DNA of 64,000 bases from positions 184,873 through 248,872 of the forward strand of contig JAOPHQ010002863.1 in NCBI GenBank assembly GCA_030340625.1, read 5' to 3'. Both the position numbers and the translations under genes were made by a program. Of this stretch, positions 9,829-21,263 are shown in pieces (positions within the stretch are counted from its first letter, which is position 1; each line of letters begins with the position of its first letter). The stretch comes from Merluccius polli (taxonomy: Eukaryota; Chordata; Actinopteri; Gadiformes; Merlucciidae). Under the pieces are notes generated by a model. It was not told the origin of the DNA and searched no databases. It saw only the letters and a program-made list of their open reading frames with translations.

Positions 9829-10627
9829 GGCACTTAACCGATTAGTACTAAAAGTTCGCAAGAGAACTGAGACACCCCTGCTCAGGGCCTGTCTCCGGAT
9901 AAGCGCAATGCAGGAAGTTCAGGTCTTTCTTTTTATAATCAGCAGTTTTACTGCCTGTGTCGACCCCCCCCTTCTTCTCTATCATGAGGGGTCGGTTCCC
10001 TATTGGTGCTCCAGATGGAGGTTATCGGGGTGAAGTCTTTATCACTGGCCTTCTCTGCTGTCTGGTTTCAGTTCCTAGTTTTACAGGGGGGTCAAATTCA
10101 CTGTCATGTACTTTGTCCACTATATATGTGCAATTTGGGTTAGTTTATCTCAAACAGGTGTGTTGTTTGCCACATGTACTGCTTATGTCACCTGTTTTGT
10201 ACATTAAAATACGTGTACTTCATGTGTGTGTAAGTTCTTTTGTCATCAGTGACAGTCCATTTGTCCACTATGTGAGTGTATTTTAATAGTCCATTGGTTC
10301 CTCTTTCTATAACAATAAAGCAACAATTCTTTCAGGGGGCCAATTTTCCAACAACAATCCCTCTCAAGTGCTCTTCAGGAGCACTTTCACATGTTGGGAA
10401 ATTACTCTTGGAATAGGACACATAGGCGTTTTCCTCAAATATTTCTCCTCCACGTCGAGGGGGGAACCTCACCTTATGGGCGAGTAAAAAACCCACTCGA
10501 CTCGAATTTCCGAGCGCATTCACCCATGGTAGGAATAAAATCATCAATGTACAATCATCATTATCATCATCATCATCATGAGGCAGTTTTCGTTGTCGTT
10601 GTATCCAGTTATCAGGTAATCCCTGAT

Positions 10628-10765
10628 TTTGTTAACACATAATCACTTGGGTTATCATACTCATCATATCATATACTTTTCAACATATAATCATTCAGGT
10701 TATCATACTCATTATATCATATACTCTTCCGCATATAATCATTCAGGTTATCATACTCATTTGGT
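10628..10765. repeat. Tandem repeat, about 52-bp unit, 2.5 copies
   Basis: Repeats of CATATAATCATTCAGG, TTATCATACTCAT and ATATCATATACT follow each other three times with small changes. They lie in the 3' untranslated part of the ERV. A nearby (ATC)n run lies at about 10555-10580. Confidence 0.75.
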
Positions 10766-11001
10766 TAGGCACACAACAGTATAGCATATATGTTTTAGCG
10801 GGGCAGGGGATGGCCCCCTCCTTTTCCTCAGTCCTCATGGGCGGTCGCCAGAATAGGCTTCCTTTCATCCCGATTTTATAACTCGGCTGATTAAGGAGTT
10901 GACCTATGAGTAAGGAACAGCGGTACACATTTTGCACATCACCCCACATAAACATTTCCCCAACGATTGGACTCCTCATCCTCTGATGAGTACATAAGCA
11001 T

Positions 11002-13143
11002 CTATAGGTTTTTGTCACTTTCAGCGGTGATGGCCCGATTGATTAGTTTTACAATCAGCGCACGCATACAAGGTATACCACAACACCCGCATGTAATCAA
11101 AATGGCGGAGAACACAGCGACAGACATAAACAGTGACATCATGAATGCTTTCCATTTCCCAAATACTCCTGTGAACCATTCCTCAAGGGGGTTTTCCACC
11201 CCAGAGTCCTCAGCCATCTGGTTGGAGAGGGCTCTCAACCCTTCTAAGGCCTTATTAACAGAACCATCTGGAGCGGTATTATTGGGAATGAACGTACAGC
11301 ATTGGTCTCCAAACATGGCACATACCCCACCCTTCTCAGCTAGGAGCATGTCTAATGCCAGTCGGTTTTGGAACGCCATCAGGGATGTAGCTGCTAATTG
11401 TTCGGAGAGACCCGTAACGGCGTCTCTCGTCCGGTTTGATAACTTCTGCACATTGTAATGTATGTAGTTAATCCGATCAATATTTTTGTTAGGGGTTACG
11501 GGGAACAAGGCAGATATTATGGGGAGGTTCTCGAATCCGGCCGCGATTTGGTCTACTAATTTGAACTCGTTGGGGACTCCGCGAGGGACTCCTATGCTAT
11601 CGATCCAAGTATCTCGGTCGGCTGCATCCCATTCGCTACTGGCATGCCGCTTCTTTCTACCTCCCTTGGTGGCAATTGCGGCAATCTCTGTTGGTCCAAC
11701 CATGGTTATAGGAACGACCAATCTGACTAGAGTACATCTACCATTCCAGGTCGAGGGTAAGGTTAGCAGTAGGGTAGTTGGACCACACAGCCAATACAGG
11801 TCCTTTCGCCCTATGCTAAGCCGGGTGACATTCTTCCACGTAGTTACGTTAATGGTTGTGGCACAAAGGTTCTGCGCTAGTTTCCCGACAGACTTAGTAT
11901 TTCCTGACTCCTCTCTATCGCGCTGAAGACAAGTATAGTTGCTACCTCCTATTTTGAACGCGGGGGCAATAGAATTGTTTAGTCCAGGAGGGAACACACT
12001 ACTCAGGGTGGCGCAGTTTGCTGGGTCTTTCTTCATAAAGAGGGCTATGGCACATCGGCTTCCTACCGCGTCGGTTGTTGGATTCATGCTAATGGGGGTA
12101 CTAACTAAGAGGGGCCTAGCTGCCGCGCAAGCTACGCAATCTTCCATACCCACCCCCCGAGCCGATGCTATTATCCATCTTAACCATTGATTATTGGATG
12201 GGCCGTTGGTCATCAGGAGAATCGTATCTGCAGTTCCCATAGTGTCGAGATTGAAGGTGGACACCCCGTGTCGGGGAGGGCCTCCTTTACTTTGGAGAGG
12301 AGGAAAAGTGTTCTTTTTCTTGGAACCGCGAGAACTCGTTTTATTTTTAGCGACGGGGGGATCTAGCAATCGAATTTTGACTAGGCCGGTAGGATCGGTT
12401 CCGGTTTGAACTACTCCGAGAGCAAGGTATAACGTGTTGTTTTCTTTCCCACATGCCGCGGTTTCTTTGACGTAGGGATTTGAGGTGACCTTTTCTAGCG
12501 TGAGGAATACATCTACCCCTCCTCTGGTATGGGTACGTGCGACTGATCCTGATTTTTGGAATAGGTGGGTTCTTGCATACCGGGGTCGTTCTTTGATATA
12601 TTCGCCCCCCTCCCGAAGTGCCCCCGTTCCCCACAACAGTGTCTCCCAACCACCACACCCCACGCGCCGTGGGTATATGCTGGGGTTTCCCACAAAACTA
12701 GGGTAGCTATCACACAGATATACTTCATAGTCTTTCCAGGCAGACGGGTTTCCGCCACAGTTTATAACATCGCACAGATCAAACTTGAATACCGTACTGC
12801 TGCCCAGGATGTAGTCCAGGGTAATTCCTCCATACTTCTTCACGCAGGCGTCGTCGCCAGGATCTTTGTTGGGGCCTACTTGTCGTCGCCGTCTCAGATG
12901 TCTCAGGTTGAAGGGGGCGGATTTCGGGGACGGTGGGATCGTAGCCGGGGGCTCGTCTTCGGGGGTGATGTTGTAGGTGATGTTGTAGGTGATGGTGAAG
13001 CTGGGTCCTCCCCTGCTTCTGGCGAGGGATCCCACTAGGAGCATGATCCATCCTACCACGAGGAAACAGGCCGCCGCGATGGTTCCCACAGTTTCCCACT
13101 TGCTAGTGTAGATTAGGGGGGGTGGACGGGGTCGGGGAGCCAT
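11002..13143 (-). CDS. env: ERV envelope glycoprotein, full-length open frame (713 codons)
   Basis: In retroviruses this protein forms the surface (SU) and transmembrane (TM) subunits that mediate membrane fusion. The frame is uninterrupted from the ATG at 13143 to a stop at 11002. Visible parts, in order: a short Pro/Arg-rich cytosolic tail and a hydrophobic leader at about residues 21-42; NxT/NxS glycosylation sites through SU; CVAC at about residue 336, a CxxC motif; a basic furin-type site RKKR at about 495; a heptad-rich region; CAMFGDQCC at about 613, a CX6CC motif; a membrane span at about 675-697; and a short tail. CxxC plus CX6CC is the gammaretroviral pattern for a covalent SU-TM link. 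The start lies 75 nt after the pol stop. An intact env beside a broken pol is notable. Whether it is expressed is unknown. Confidence 0.9.
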   Translation of the reverse strand: MAPRPRPPPLIYTSKWETVGTIAAACFLVVGWIMLLVGSLARSRGGPSFTITYNITYNITPEDEPPATIPPSPKSAPFNLRHLRRRRQVGPNKDPGDDACVKKYGGITLDYILGSSTVFKFDLCDVINCGGNPSAWKDYEVYLCDSYPSFVGNPSIYPRRVGCGGWETLLWGTGALREGGEYIKERPRYARTHLFQKSGSVARTHTRGGVDVFLTLEKVTSNPYVKETAACGKENNTLYLALGVVQTGTDPTGLVKIRLLDPPVAKNKTSSRGSKKKNTFPPLQSKGGPPRHGVSTFNLDTMGTADTILLMTNGPSNNQWLRWIIASARGVGMEDCVACAAARPLLVSTPISMNPTTDAVGSRCAIALFMKKDPANCATLSSVFPPGLNNSIAPAFKIGGSNYTCLQRDREESGNTKSVGKLAQNLCATTINVTTWKNVTRLSIGRKDLYWLCGPTTLLLTLPSTWNGRCTLVRLVVPITMVGPTEIAAIATKGGRKKRHASSEWDAADRDTWIDSIGVPRGVPNEFKLVDQIAAGFENLPIISALFPVTPNKNIDRINYIHYNVQKLSNRTRDAVTGLSEQLAATSLMAFQNRLALDMLLAEKGGVCAMFGDQCCTFIPNNTAPDGSVNKALEGLRALSNQMAEDSGVENPLEEWFTGVFGKWKAFMMSLFMSVAVFSAILITCGCCGIPCMRALIVKLINRAITAESDKNL

Positions 13144-13217
13144 GGTGACCCTGGTCTGGATCTCCGGGTTCTTCTCTGGCGGTGTCCTGGAGGCGGCGAC
13201 TGGTGTCGTGTAGGCTA

Positions 13218-16200
13218 TCAGTGCCAGGGGGGTCGGCCTTCCGGAGCCGGGTCAGATGGTGCCACCTCCGGCCGTGTGGGGTGTCGAGAGCGGCTGAGTC
13301 CCGGGAAGGCTCGTTTGGCAGCCTTGACCCACACCCACTCTCCTGGTTGGACCGCCGGGCTCGCCTCCTTCTTCTCCAGGGTGGTCGTCACCTGGAAGTG
13401 TAAATCTTGGGTTGCTTGGGTTAGGGCAGTGCAATACCTAAACAGTTGATCTTCTAACTGGTCTGATAAGGGTTCTACTGGTGTGTATGGCCCTGGCATA
13501 GGTCTCCCTGTAATGAGTTCAAACGGGGATAGCCCCGTTCGGGCCTGAGGGGCTGCTCTGACGGCCATTAGCGCGAGTGGGAGTGCTGACAACCATGACA
13601 TTTGTTTGTATTTAGCTATGGCCGTTACTACATCGTCTTTGGCCATAGTTGACACTGTTCGTCGCGAGTCTGCTTCTAAGAGTTTGCTCATAGTCTCTTT
13701 GAGTGACAGGTTTGCTCGTTCTACTAATCCCTGGCTCTGGGGGTGGTACACCGATCCGTATCGGTGTGCTATCCCTAACCCTTCCTCTACTTTGGCTACT
13801 AGGGCATTAGCGAAGTGAGTGCCATTGTCTGACGCGATTACTTTTGGGTATCCCCATCGGGGTACAATCTCAGTGGTTAGTATTCTAACTACTGTTTCGG
13901 CATCTTCTTTCTTAGTAGGATAAGCCTCTACCCATCCTGAGAATCGACACACTATCACTAAAAGTTATCGGTACCCGCCCACCCTCAAGTCCCATCCCAT
14001 ATGTGTGTAGTCAATGCATATCTCTTGAAAGGGTAGTTGGGGAACTGGGAATTTCCCTGGGGGGCGGGGTATCCCTTTCTGGGGGTTATGGAGCTGACAG
14101 GGAATGCAATTCTGGATCATTTCTTTGGCCATCTCTAAACTGTGTGGGTGATAGTAGTGACTGTCTATGGGGTCAATGGTCACTCGGGGGCCTTGGTGTC
14201 CCCGGGAATGTTCTGAGTGTATCATCAGGGTTAGCGCTTTGGTAGTGAGTGCTGGCCGGCCGTCAGGGTGCCGGTAGATTCCCTTCTCATCTGTCCGACA
14301 TTTTTTATGGAGCCATCTGTTTTCTTCCTCTGGACTGGCGTGCTTTTGCATTTGGGCAAGGTCTTCAATTCCCCCTTTGGGGCTTTCATCGGCTTGGTTC
14401 ATCAGTTGGAGGATTGGGGGTTTGTAGCCCCCAGCGTCTTTGGCAGCTTGGTCAGCGGCGTTATTTCCTTTGGTAAGACCGTCATCTGTTCGGCCATGAC
14501 CACGGTACTTCATGACCGCCACTTCTTTTGGGTTCTGGATACTGGCGGCCAGTCGGAGTATTAGGTCGGCGTGTTTTACGTGGGCCCCGCCCGATGTCTT
14601 CATCCCTCTTTCAATGGCTTGGGAGGCATTTACATGCACGAGTTCATAGACGTAATTGCTGTCGGTATAGATGTTCACCCGCAGCCCTGCAGAGTTTTCC
14701 AGGGCTTCGACCAGGGCTCGTAGTTCTGCTCTTTGGGACGAGGGGCGAGTAGTTTCTAGTCCGCTTCATAGAGTCGTCAATGTCCCGTCTTTCAGGCTCT
14801 GTACGATGGCCCATGAGGCTATATTTTCTCCCGCAGGGTTTTTATAGCAGCACCCATCGGTGTACCAAGTGTCACTTGGATCTTCTATAGGTTCACCTTT
14901 TAGGTCATCTCTGAGTTTGAGGGCTTTCTGTATCAGCCAGCACTGGTGAGGTGTGCCTCCGGTCCCTGCACAGAGATCATCAGACATCTTGACTCCTTCG
15001 GTGGTGTAGGACACGTTGGGGCTTAGCAGTATTTCTTCAACGTGTCGGGTCTTTTTGGCTGTGGTGAGGGCGAACGCGCTGCTTTCCACCACTTCTTTTA
15101 CTCCGTGCGAGGTGTGGACCACTGTGGGGTAGTTCAGTGTGATCCCTGCAGTCTTCTTCAGGGTTTGGGCTGTGGCAAGGTGTTTCGCACACGGGGGCAG
15201 CCCTTGCTCGCTGGCGTCCAATGTCCCACTGTGGTAGTGGAGGACTCTTCGGGCCCCTTGCTGCTTCTGCCACAGGACCCCACTGACATATGGGCCCCTG
15301 TGGGTGACGTCTAGATGGAATGGTTGTTCATAGTCGGGGGCCTGGAGTGCTGCAGCTTCGTGTAGACTTGTTTTTAGGTGTTCAAAGGCCTTTTCGGCTG
15401 GCTCCGTCCATTCAAGTTTGCCTTTCAGGTTTCTGGCGCCTTGGGCTGTGATCATCCCTCTCAGTTCTGCTGTCTTCTCGGTGTAGTCTTGCACGTACTG
15501 TCTGCTGTAATTGCACAACCCCAGGAAGGCCATCATCTGTTGAACGGTGGTTGGTTTTGGGTGCTGCAAGATGGCCGTCTTTGACTCCTGGGTCATAACT
15601 CTCACGTCTTCTCCTATCCTCCGTCCAAGGAACACCACATGGGGCTGGGCGAGGTGGAGTTTGTCCTGTTTGCATTTGTATCCGGCGATGGCCAGGGTCT
15701 GGAGGACTTGCTCTGTTCCCTGGAGGCACTGTTCTTTGGTCTCTCCGGCGACGAGGATGTCATCTACGTACTGGACGATCACCACTCAGGGACGTCTATG
15801 GTCTGGAGGTCTTCTCGGACGAAGCCGTTGAAAATTGTTGGTGTGCTTCGATACCCTTGGGGCATCCTGGTGTAGGTGAGGTGTTCTCCTTGCCATGTGA
15901 ATGCAAATATGTCTTGGGATTCTAGGGCCAGCTGGACGCAGAAAAATGCATTTGCTAGATCAATGGCCGAGAACCACTTGTGTTGAGGCCCTACGTGGTG
16001 TAGGGCTACTTGGGCGTTTGGTACTTTCTCCACAGGTCCTGCGGTTCTTTCATTTACTTCGCGGAGATCGTGGGCCATGCGCCAGGTCTTCCCATCTGAT
16101 GGTGACTTCATGATGAGTTAGGCCCACGTCGTATGGTCCTCTGGCCCATGGTGTTGTGGGAGATTTTGGAGCATGGTTTCCACGTCGATATCCATCTCTG

Positions 16201-17152
16201 TGGGAGGTGGGATAGGAGGGACGATTCTTTGTCTGGTTACATGCTGCCCCACCCCTGTCGTTGTTCTTTTTAGGGTGCTTATCCGGATCATCTTCCCCCC
16301 CTTCTGGCGATGGATCAGGGGGTTCTTGGTAGGTCTCCACTCACTCTGTATCGCTTCTTTGATCATGGGACCTAGGCTGGAGGCGAAGTGGTTAGGGGCA
16401 ATACCTAGTGTGAGGTGGGGTACTGATCCAGAGACGTCATACCACTGCTCCAGTTCTCCCTCTAGGAGTGCAAGAGCGGCGACTCCTTCTGGTCCGATGT
16501 AGATGTCTTGGTGGGCGATCTGTATCCGCGTCTCTTCCATGTGTTGGTTCCATTCATCTTGATACAGTTCATCTGGCTGTCTGTGGATCGCCAAGGTGGT
16601 GTGAGGGGGGTCTGGCGGGGGGTGGAAGCATCCGTGGGCATCAATCCAGGGTTTCCAGTTTGCGTAGTCGGTGAGGATGGTCGTGGTCCCTTCGTCGATC
16701 TGTTTCATCCAGTAGATGTCATTAGTCTCTGGGGGGTTTGGCGGTGTATTGATTACTGGGAAGAACTGGGAGGGTCCTGGTGGGGAGCGTGTTGGGGGAT
16801 CCCGTCCGCATCTGATGGTAGCTCTGAATTTGAACAGTAGGTCCCGTCCCATGAGGGACACCGGGCAGTCGGGAGAGTAGAGAAAAGAGTGGAGGGAAAT
16901 GTCTTGTCCTATTCCTTCTACTCGGAGGGGGGTTGTGTAGGGGAGGTTTTGGGCAACCCCGGAGAGGCCCATAGTGGTGAGGGATCTGGAGGATAGAGGT
17001 GGCGCCCTGTCTCCTAGCTGTTTTAAACACGAGCATGTTGCTCCCGTGTCTACCAGGAAACGGATGTCTTCTCCTTCCACCTTTAGGGTGAGGTAGGGAT
17101 CGTGGTTTTCTAAGTTAATGATAACCCCCTCACCGGACCCCTCCGGGGGTTC
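13218..17152 (-). pseudogene. pol: ERV pro-pol with four visible lesions
   Basis: The frame opens directly after the gag UAG. In order: protease with LVDTGAT (about 17060); reverse transcriptase with the MPQG box (about 15870) and YVDD (about 15765); RNase H with DTWYTDG (about 14870) and YTDSNYVYELV (about 14660); the integrase zinc domain (H..H, then CIPC near 14100); and the integrase core with D in CIDY, D in ASDNGT, E in LVERAN. Lesions: TAA at 16118-16120; a one-base frameshift near 15780, just before YVDD; TGA at 14766-14768 in RNase H; and TAA at 13965-13967 in integrase. All other sequence stays open and in one frame apart from the shift. The polyprotein cannot be made intact from this copy. 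Confidence 0.9.
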
Positions 17153-17155
17153 CTA
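17153..17155 (-). promoter_or_regulatory. In-frame UAG between gag and pro-pol (readthrough type)
   Basis: Gag ends CEDEA then UAG, and the same frame continues into protease for about 345 codons. Gamma- and epsilonretroviruses make Gag-Pol by suppressing such a stop. The bases after the UAG are GAACCCCCGGAGGGGTCCGG, GC-rich with CCCC and GGGG blocks that could pair. A stimulatory structure is plausible but not proven. Confidence 0.8.
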
Positions 17156-19674
17156 TGCTTCATCTTCGCACCAGGCTGGGTAGATCCCTGTGCCCGGGTT
17201 TTTGCGAGGGTTGGGGCATTCCCGCGAGAAGTGTCCTGTGGCTCCGCAGTTGAAGCAGGTGAGGTCTGTAGGCGATCGTCCATTCCCTCGTCCTCGTCCT
17301 CTTGTTCCTCCTTGAGGGGGTGTTCTAGTGGTTCCTCCTGCGGGGCCCCCTCCTCTTCCTGGGGCAGCTTGGGGTGGTGGTGTTGCCCCTGGGTCTCCTG
17401 GTTGGGCCCCGACTTGCGGGGGGTAACCCCACATTCCTGCAGAAAACCCATACACCATGGGTGGACCGAAGTATTGGGGAACCGGGGTTAAGGCTGGAAG
17501 AGGGGCTGGTGGCTGGGGAAGGCTTACAGGGGTCGTTGGGGTCACAGGTTGTCCTTCCTCTTTCTGAGGGGCAAGTTCCACGGCCATGTGGTGGGAAGTC
17601 TTGCTGTCTTTGTTTTTTCGGATTCTCTCCTTCTCTTGCTGTTCTTTCAACTGGAGTTTGACGAGCTGTAGTCGTAGGGATGCTCCTTCGTCCTCGGCTT
17701 CTTTGGCTTGGTCTTCTTCATATCGTTCTAGGTGGTGCAGGACATGGGCTTCCCAGGTAGGGTGGTCGCTGGTACGTAGCCCAACTGAGTCTTGTAGCTT
17801 CTTCTGAACCTCTTGGGGCAATGTTCGCTCCACTTCTGAGCGAAAGAGAGAGTTGGTTACCCCGTGGGGGTGGGATCCATTGACGTCTTCCCAGGTGTCC
17901 TCTAGACGTTTCAGGTAGGTTGCTCCTCCCTCTCCGCCTGGTTTGTAGCGGATCCCGGAGATCCCTCCCCGGGTGCCTCTTGTGGGAAACTGTTCTTTCA
18001 GGATGTCCCACCACTGGTTCCGGTATGGGTCGAACGGCTGTCGGTCCACTAGGGTCCCGGTCCCGGCTCCTCTGTCCGCGGTGGAGGTGGTCACAGCCCC
18101 GGCGCATCGGGTGATGAGGGCTCGGATGTCTCCCAGGGCCAATCGGTCTTGGGAGGTTGTTGTCTCTAATTTGCGGATCCAGGCTCCGGCCCCTTCTTTC
18201 AAGGGGGGAAGTTGCTCCACTAATGCACTCATATCTCGATGGGACCAGGGCTGGTATCTTCCTCCAACTCTCGTGGCAGATTCCAACAGTGGCATATGGA
18301 ACGCGCCCTCTGCGTCTAGTTCTTCTTCTTCTCTCGCTGCCTCCCAGGCTCTTCGCAGGCAGTCTTCTTCGTCAGAGGAGAGCTGGTGTCCCCCCTCTAC
18401 GCCATACTGGGTGCTTCTTCCAGGTGGGGTCCAGAATCTCGGGCTGGCTCCCTGGACTGGTTGGATCTCTCTGGCCCCACCGGCTCTGGGTAGGCTTAGG
18501 GTCTGCTTCCTAGGGGGACGAGGGGTGTCGGGTGGTAGGGCTCACCTGGGAGGTTGTGGAGGTTTTCAGGGATGCCTTTCAAAGCTCTGTCGTAGGGTCG
18601 GTCTCTTCTGCTCTGATGGCATCCTCTTTTCCATTTCCCCGGTCTGCCTTCACTTGGCGATGGGTACAGCTTTTCTTCCTCTTCTTCCTTGAGTTCCTCT
18701 TTTTCCACGAACAGGCAGGAGTCGGCTTCTTCTTCTGGGGTCGTGGGGTTCTTTGTCCTGGGGGCCGGTTGGGGTCAGGGGGCCGGTAGGGGCCCGGGGG
18801 AGGGTCCCTCTATGGCCACTCGGGTGGGTCCTTCTGGTGTTCCCCAGGTTACGGCTACCGGGACGAATGCTCTGGGGTCCCCTACCACAATGGCAGGGGC
18901 TTGGATAGCGTGGGGCCCTGGTTGCTCCGTCTCGACCTCTGGTCTTGGTCCGCAGTTGTAGACGTCGCAGTAGTCAATCATGGGTCCCCCGACTGGGCCC
19001 CTTCCAGGGGCAGATCGGGGATCCTTCGGGGGTATAGGGGGCGCTCCCCGGGGGTAGGGTGTTGGTGTAGGGCTAGTGAGGGAGGGGTGTGGGGGTGTAG
19101 GGTGAGCACGGAAAGGAGAGAGAGAGAGATACAGGGCCGGGGGGCTAGGTTCGGAGGTTGAAAGGCATAGGGAGGCGGGGTCGGCAGGGGGTGTGGCGGT
19201 GTAGGGCGAGGGGTATAGGGACGGGGAGGTGTCGTTGAAAAGGGAGGGGTAAAGGGACGGGGGTGTGATGTTGGAAGGGGTGGGGTACAGGGTAGTGGGG
19301 GACGCCTCGGGGGTGTAAAGGTTTCCGGGAGGCGCGTAGGGAGGGGGAGTAGGTTTCCCAGGCTCTTGGTAACCTGGATTAGGGGAGGTGGGAAGGGGTG
19401 GAGTTGCTGCGTCAGGGGACCCCAGGGTTTCTTTTTCCCTGGGTTTTGGGGTTACAGGACAGGGAGAGGGACAAGGGCTGGCTGGGCGGGGGTCGTCCTT
19501 TTCGGGCACTGTGGAGAGGTATGATTCAGCTACAACCCTCCCCTTTCCTAACTGCTTACAGTTTTTCTCTATTGCTTAAACACATTTCACGATACTGCCC
19601 TCACTTTTCACAAAACTCTAAACACAAAACACTTTTCTAAAGCTACGTACACTAAACCTCACAGTTTCTTTTCA

Positions 19675-19835
19675 AAACCAACCCATCACAACAAAACAGT
19701 TGCTCATATGCTCAAAACCAACCCATCACACCAAAACAGTTGCTCATATGCTCAAAACCAACCCATCACACCAAAACAGTTGCTCATATGCTCAAAACCA
19801 ACCCATCACACCAAAACAGATGCTCATATGCTCAA
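19675..19835. repeat. Tandem repeat, 40-bp unit, four copies
   Basis: Units start near 19675, 19715, 19755 and 19795 and read AAAACCAACCCATCACACC then AAAACAGTTGCTCATATGCTC. A degenerate fifth follows. They lie just inside the left end of the transposon and could be transposase-binding or merely slipped sequence. Confidence 0.9.
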
Positions 19836-21263
19836 AAGCAAACTCTGACACCAAAATACCACTCAAGGCCTGCAAAAATGTAAACACTATGGAGCATCAT
19901 TAACCACATTACCAAAAAAATTGAAAACACAATTTTCACAGTGTGAGACTGTTCTTTTTACAGTTTCACAACTGCCAGGATGCATTTGAGCAACCCTTAT
20001 TTATTCTCAAATATGTTTTGGGCATTTACTATAGATTTGTGCATTTCATGGGAATAGTTACATAATGCAGAAAATGCAGTAATATCACAACTCAATGCAA
20101 AAATGAGTACTGTAAACTCCATGGAGGATCCATTACACACAATAGATACAGTACAGTAACAATTGAGAACACAATGTTCAGGGTGCGATTTCTTTTACGG
20201 TATTACAGTACGTTGAAAATTGACACAGTATGTTGTATGTTGACACCGAAATCATGGGGCGGCATCACGTCGTCGGGCTGGGTCGGGCCACAGGACCTCA
20301 TCAACGTCACAGGCAATATTGTCCATAGCCAAACAACGTGGGAAGAATGCCCTGGCATGCCGCACCCAGCCTTGGAACGCCTCCACAGCCACATCATCAC
20401 AGGCCAGGTCCATAGCCCTGAGAAGGTTCTCTCTGGTGTAAGGTTGGCGGTCATAGACCTTCCACCGCCATGATGAGAAGAACTCCTCTATTGGGTTTAG
20501 GAACGGAGAGTAGGGTGGCAGACACACATTAATGAATTGCTGATTGATGTTAAACCACTCTCTGACCTGGATGCTGCGATGGAAGCTAACATTGTCCCAG
20601 AGGATGACGTATATGGGAAGATCAGCTGGCCCAGGAATCTGCTGGTCGTGGTGATCTGCTGGCCGAGCATTCAGGTGGTCATTGTCATGCAAAACATCTC
20701 TGAGCTCTCCTAGGAAGGTGAGGAGACGCTCAGTGTTGTAGGCACCAAGTTCAGCATGCCGGTGGAGAAGCCCTCTAGAACTCATGGCAGCGCAGAGAGT
20801 GATGTTTCCTCCACGTTGGCCGGGCACATCAACGATAGCTCTCCGTCCTATGATGTTACGACCTCTCCTCCTCCTTTTTGTGAGGTTGAAGCCAGCCTCA
20901 TCCACAAATATAAATTCATGGGGTCTGGCCATGGACTCCAACTCGAACATCCTCTGTGGAAACAAATAGCGTTTTCAGGTGTTCAGAAAGACAGTCAATA
21001 CAGCACATTACAGTACGACAGTATAGTATTGCATGTAAAGTACTGTAGGCCATGGATTGTACTGTACTTACTTGCACATACTGGTGACGGAGGTGTTTTA
21101 TTCTGTCAGAGTTGCGCTCAAAGGGTACCCTATAGGCCTGCTTCATGCTTACTCTCTGGCGCTTGAGGACTCTGTCTATGGTTGTCAGGCTGACATTGTC
21201 AATGGTCGGAAAGTTCAAATTGTCACCAATGATCCTCTCCCGTATCTCCCGTAGTCTGATCAC

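Larger units (their letters stand above)
9158..10812 (-). repeat. Probable ERV 3' untranslated region and 3' LTR remnant
   Basis: On the minus strand, two purine tracts could prime plus-strand synthesis: about 10815-10830 (GAGGAAAAGGAGGGGG) and about 9964-9980 (AGAGAAGAAGG followed by G). Further on are a TATA-like GATTATAAAAAG at about 9930 and AATAAA near 9245, split by the MITE at 9298-9820. This is LTR-like, but without a 5' copy the borders cannot be set. The first tract fits better because it leaves a normal-sized U3. Confidence 0.45.

Noticed and set aside
12565..13038. Plus-strand 157-codon frame opposite env
   Set aside because: It is antisense to the env leader and SU region and has no recognised domain. 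Env has the clear family motifs.
19675..19860. Regular 40-bp repeats that might suggest a CRISPR-like array
   Set aside because: Units are contiguous with no unique spacers, and they lie inside a eukaryotic transposon end.
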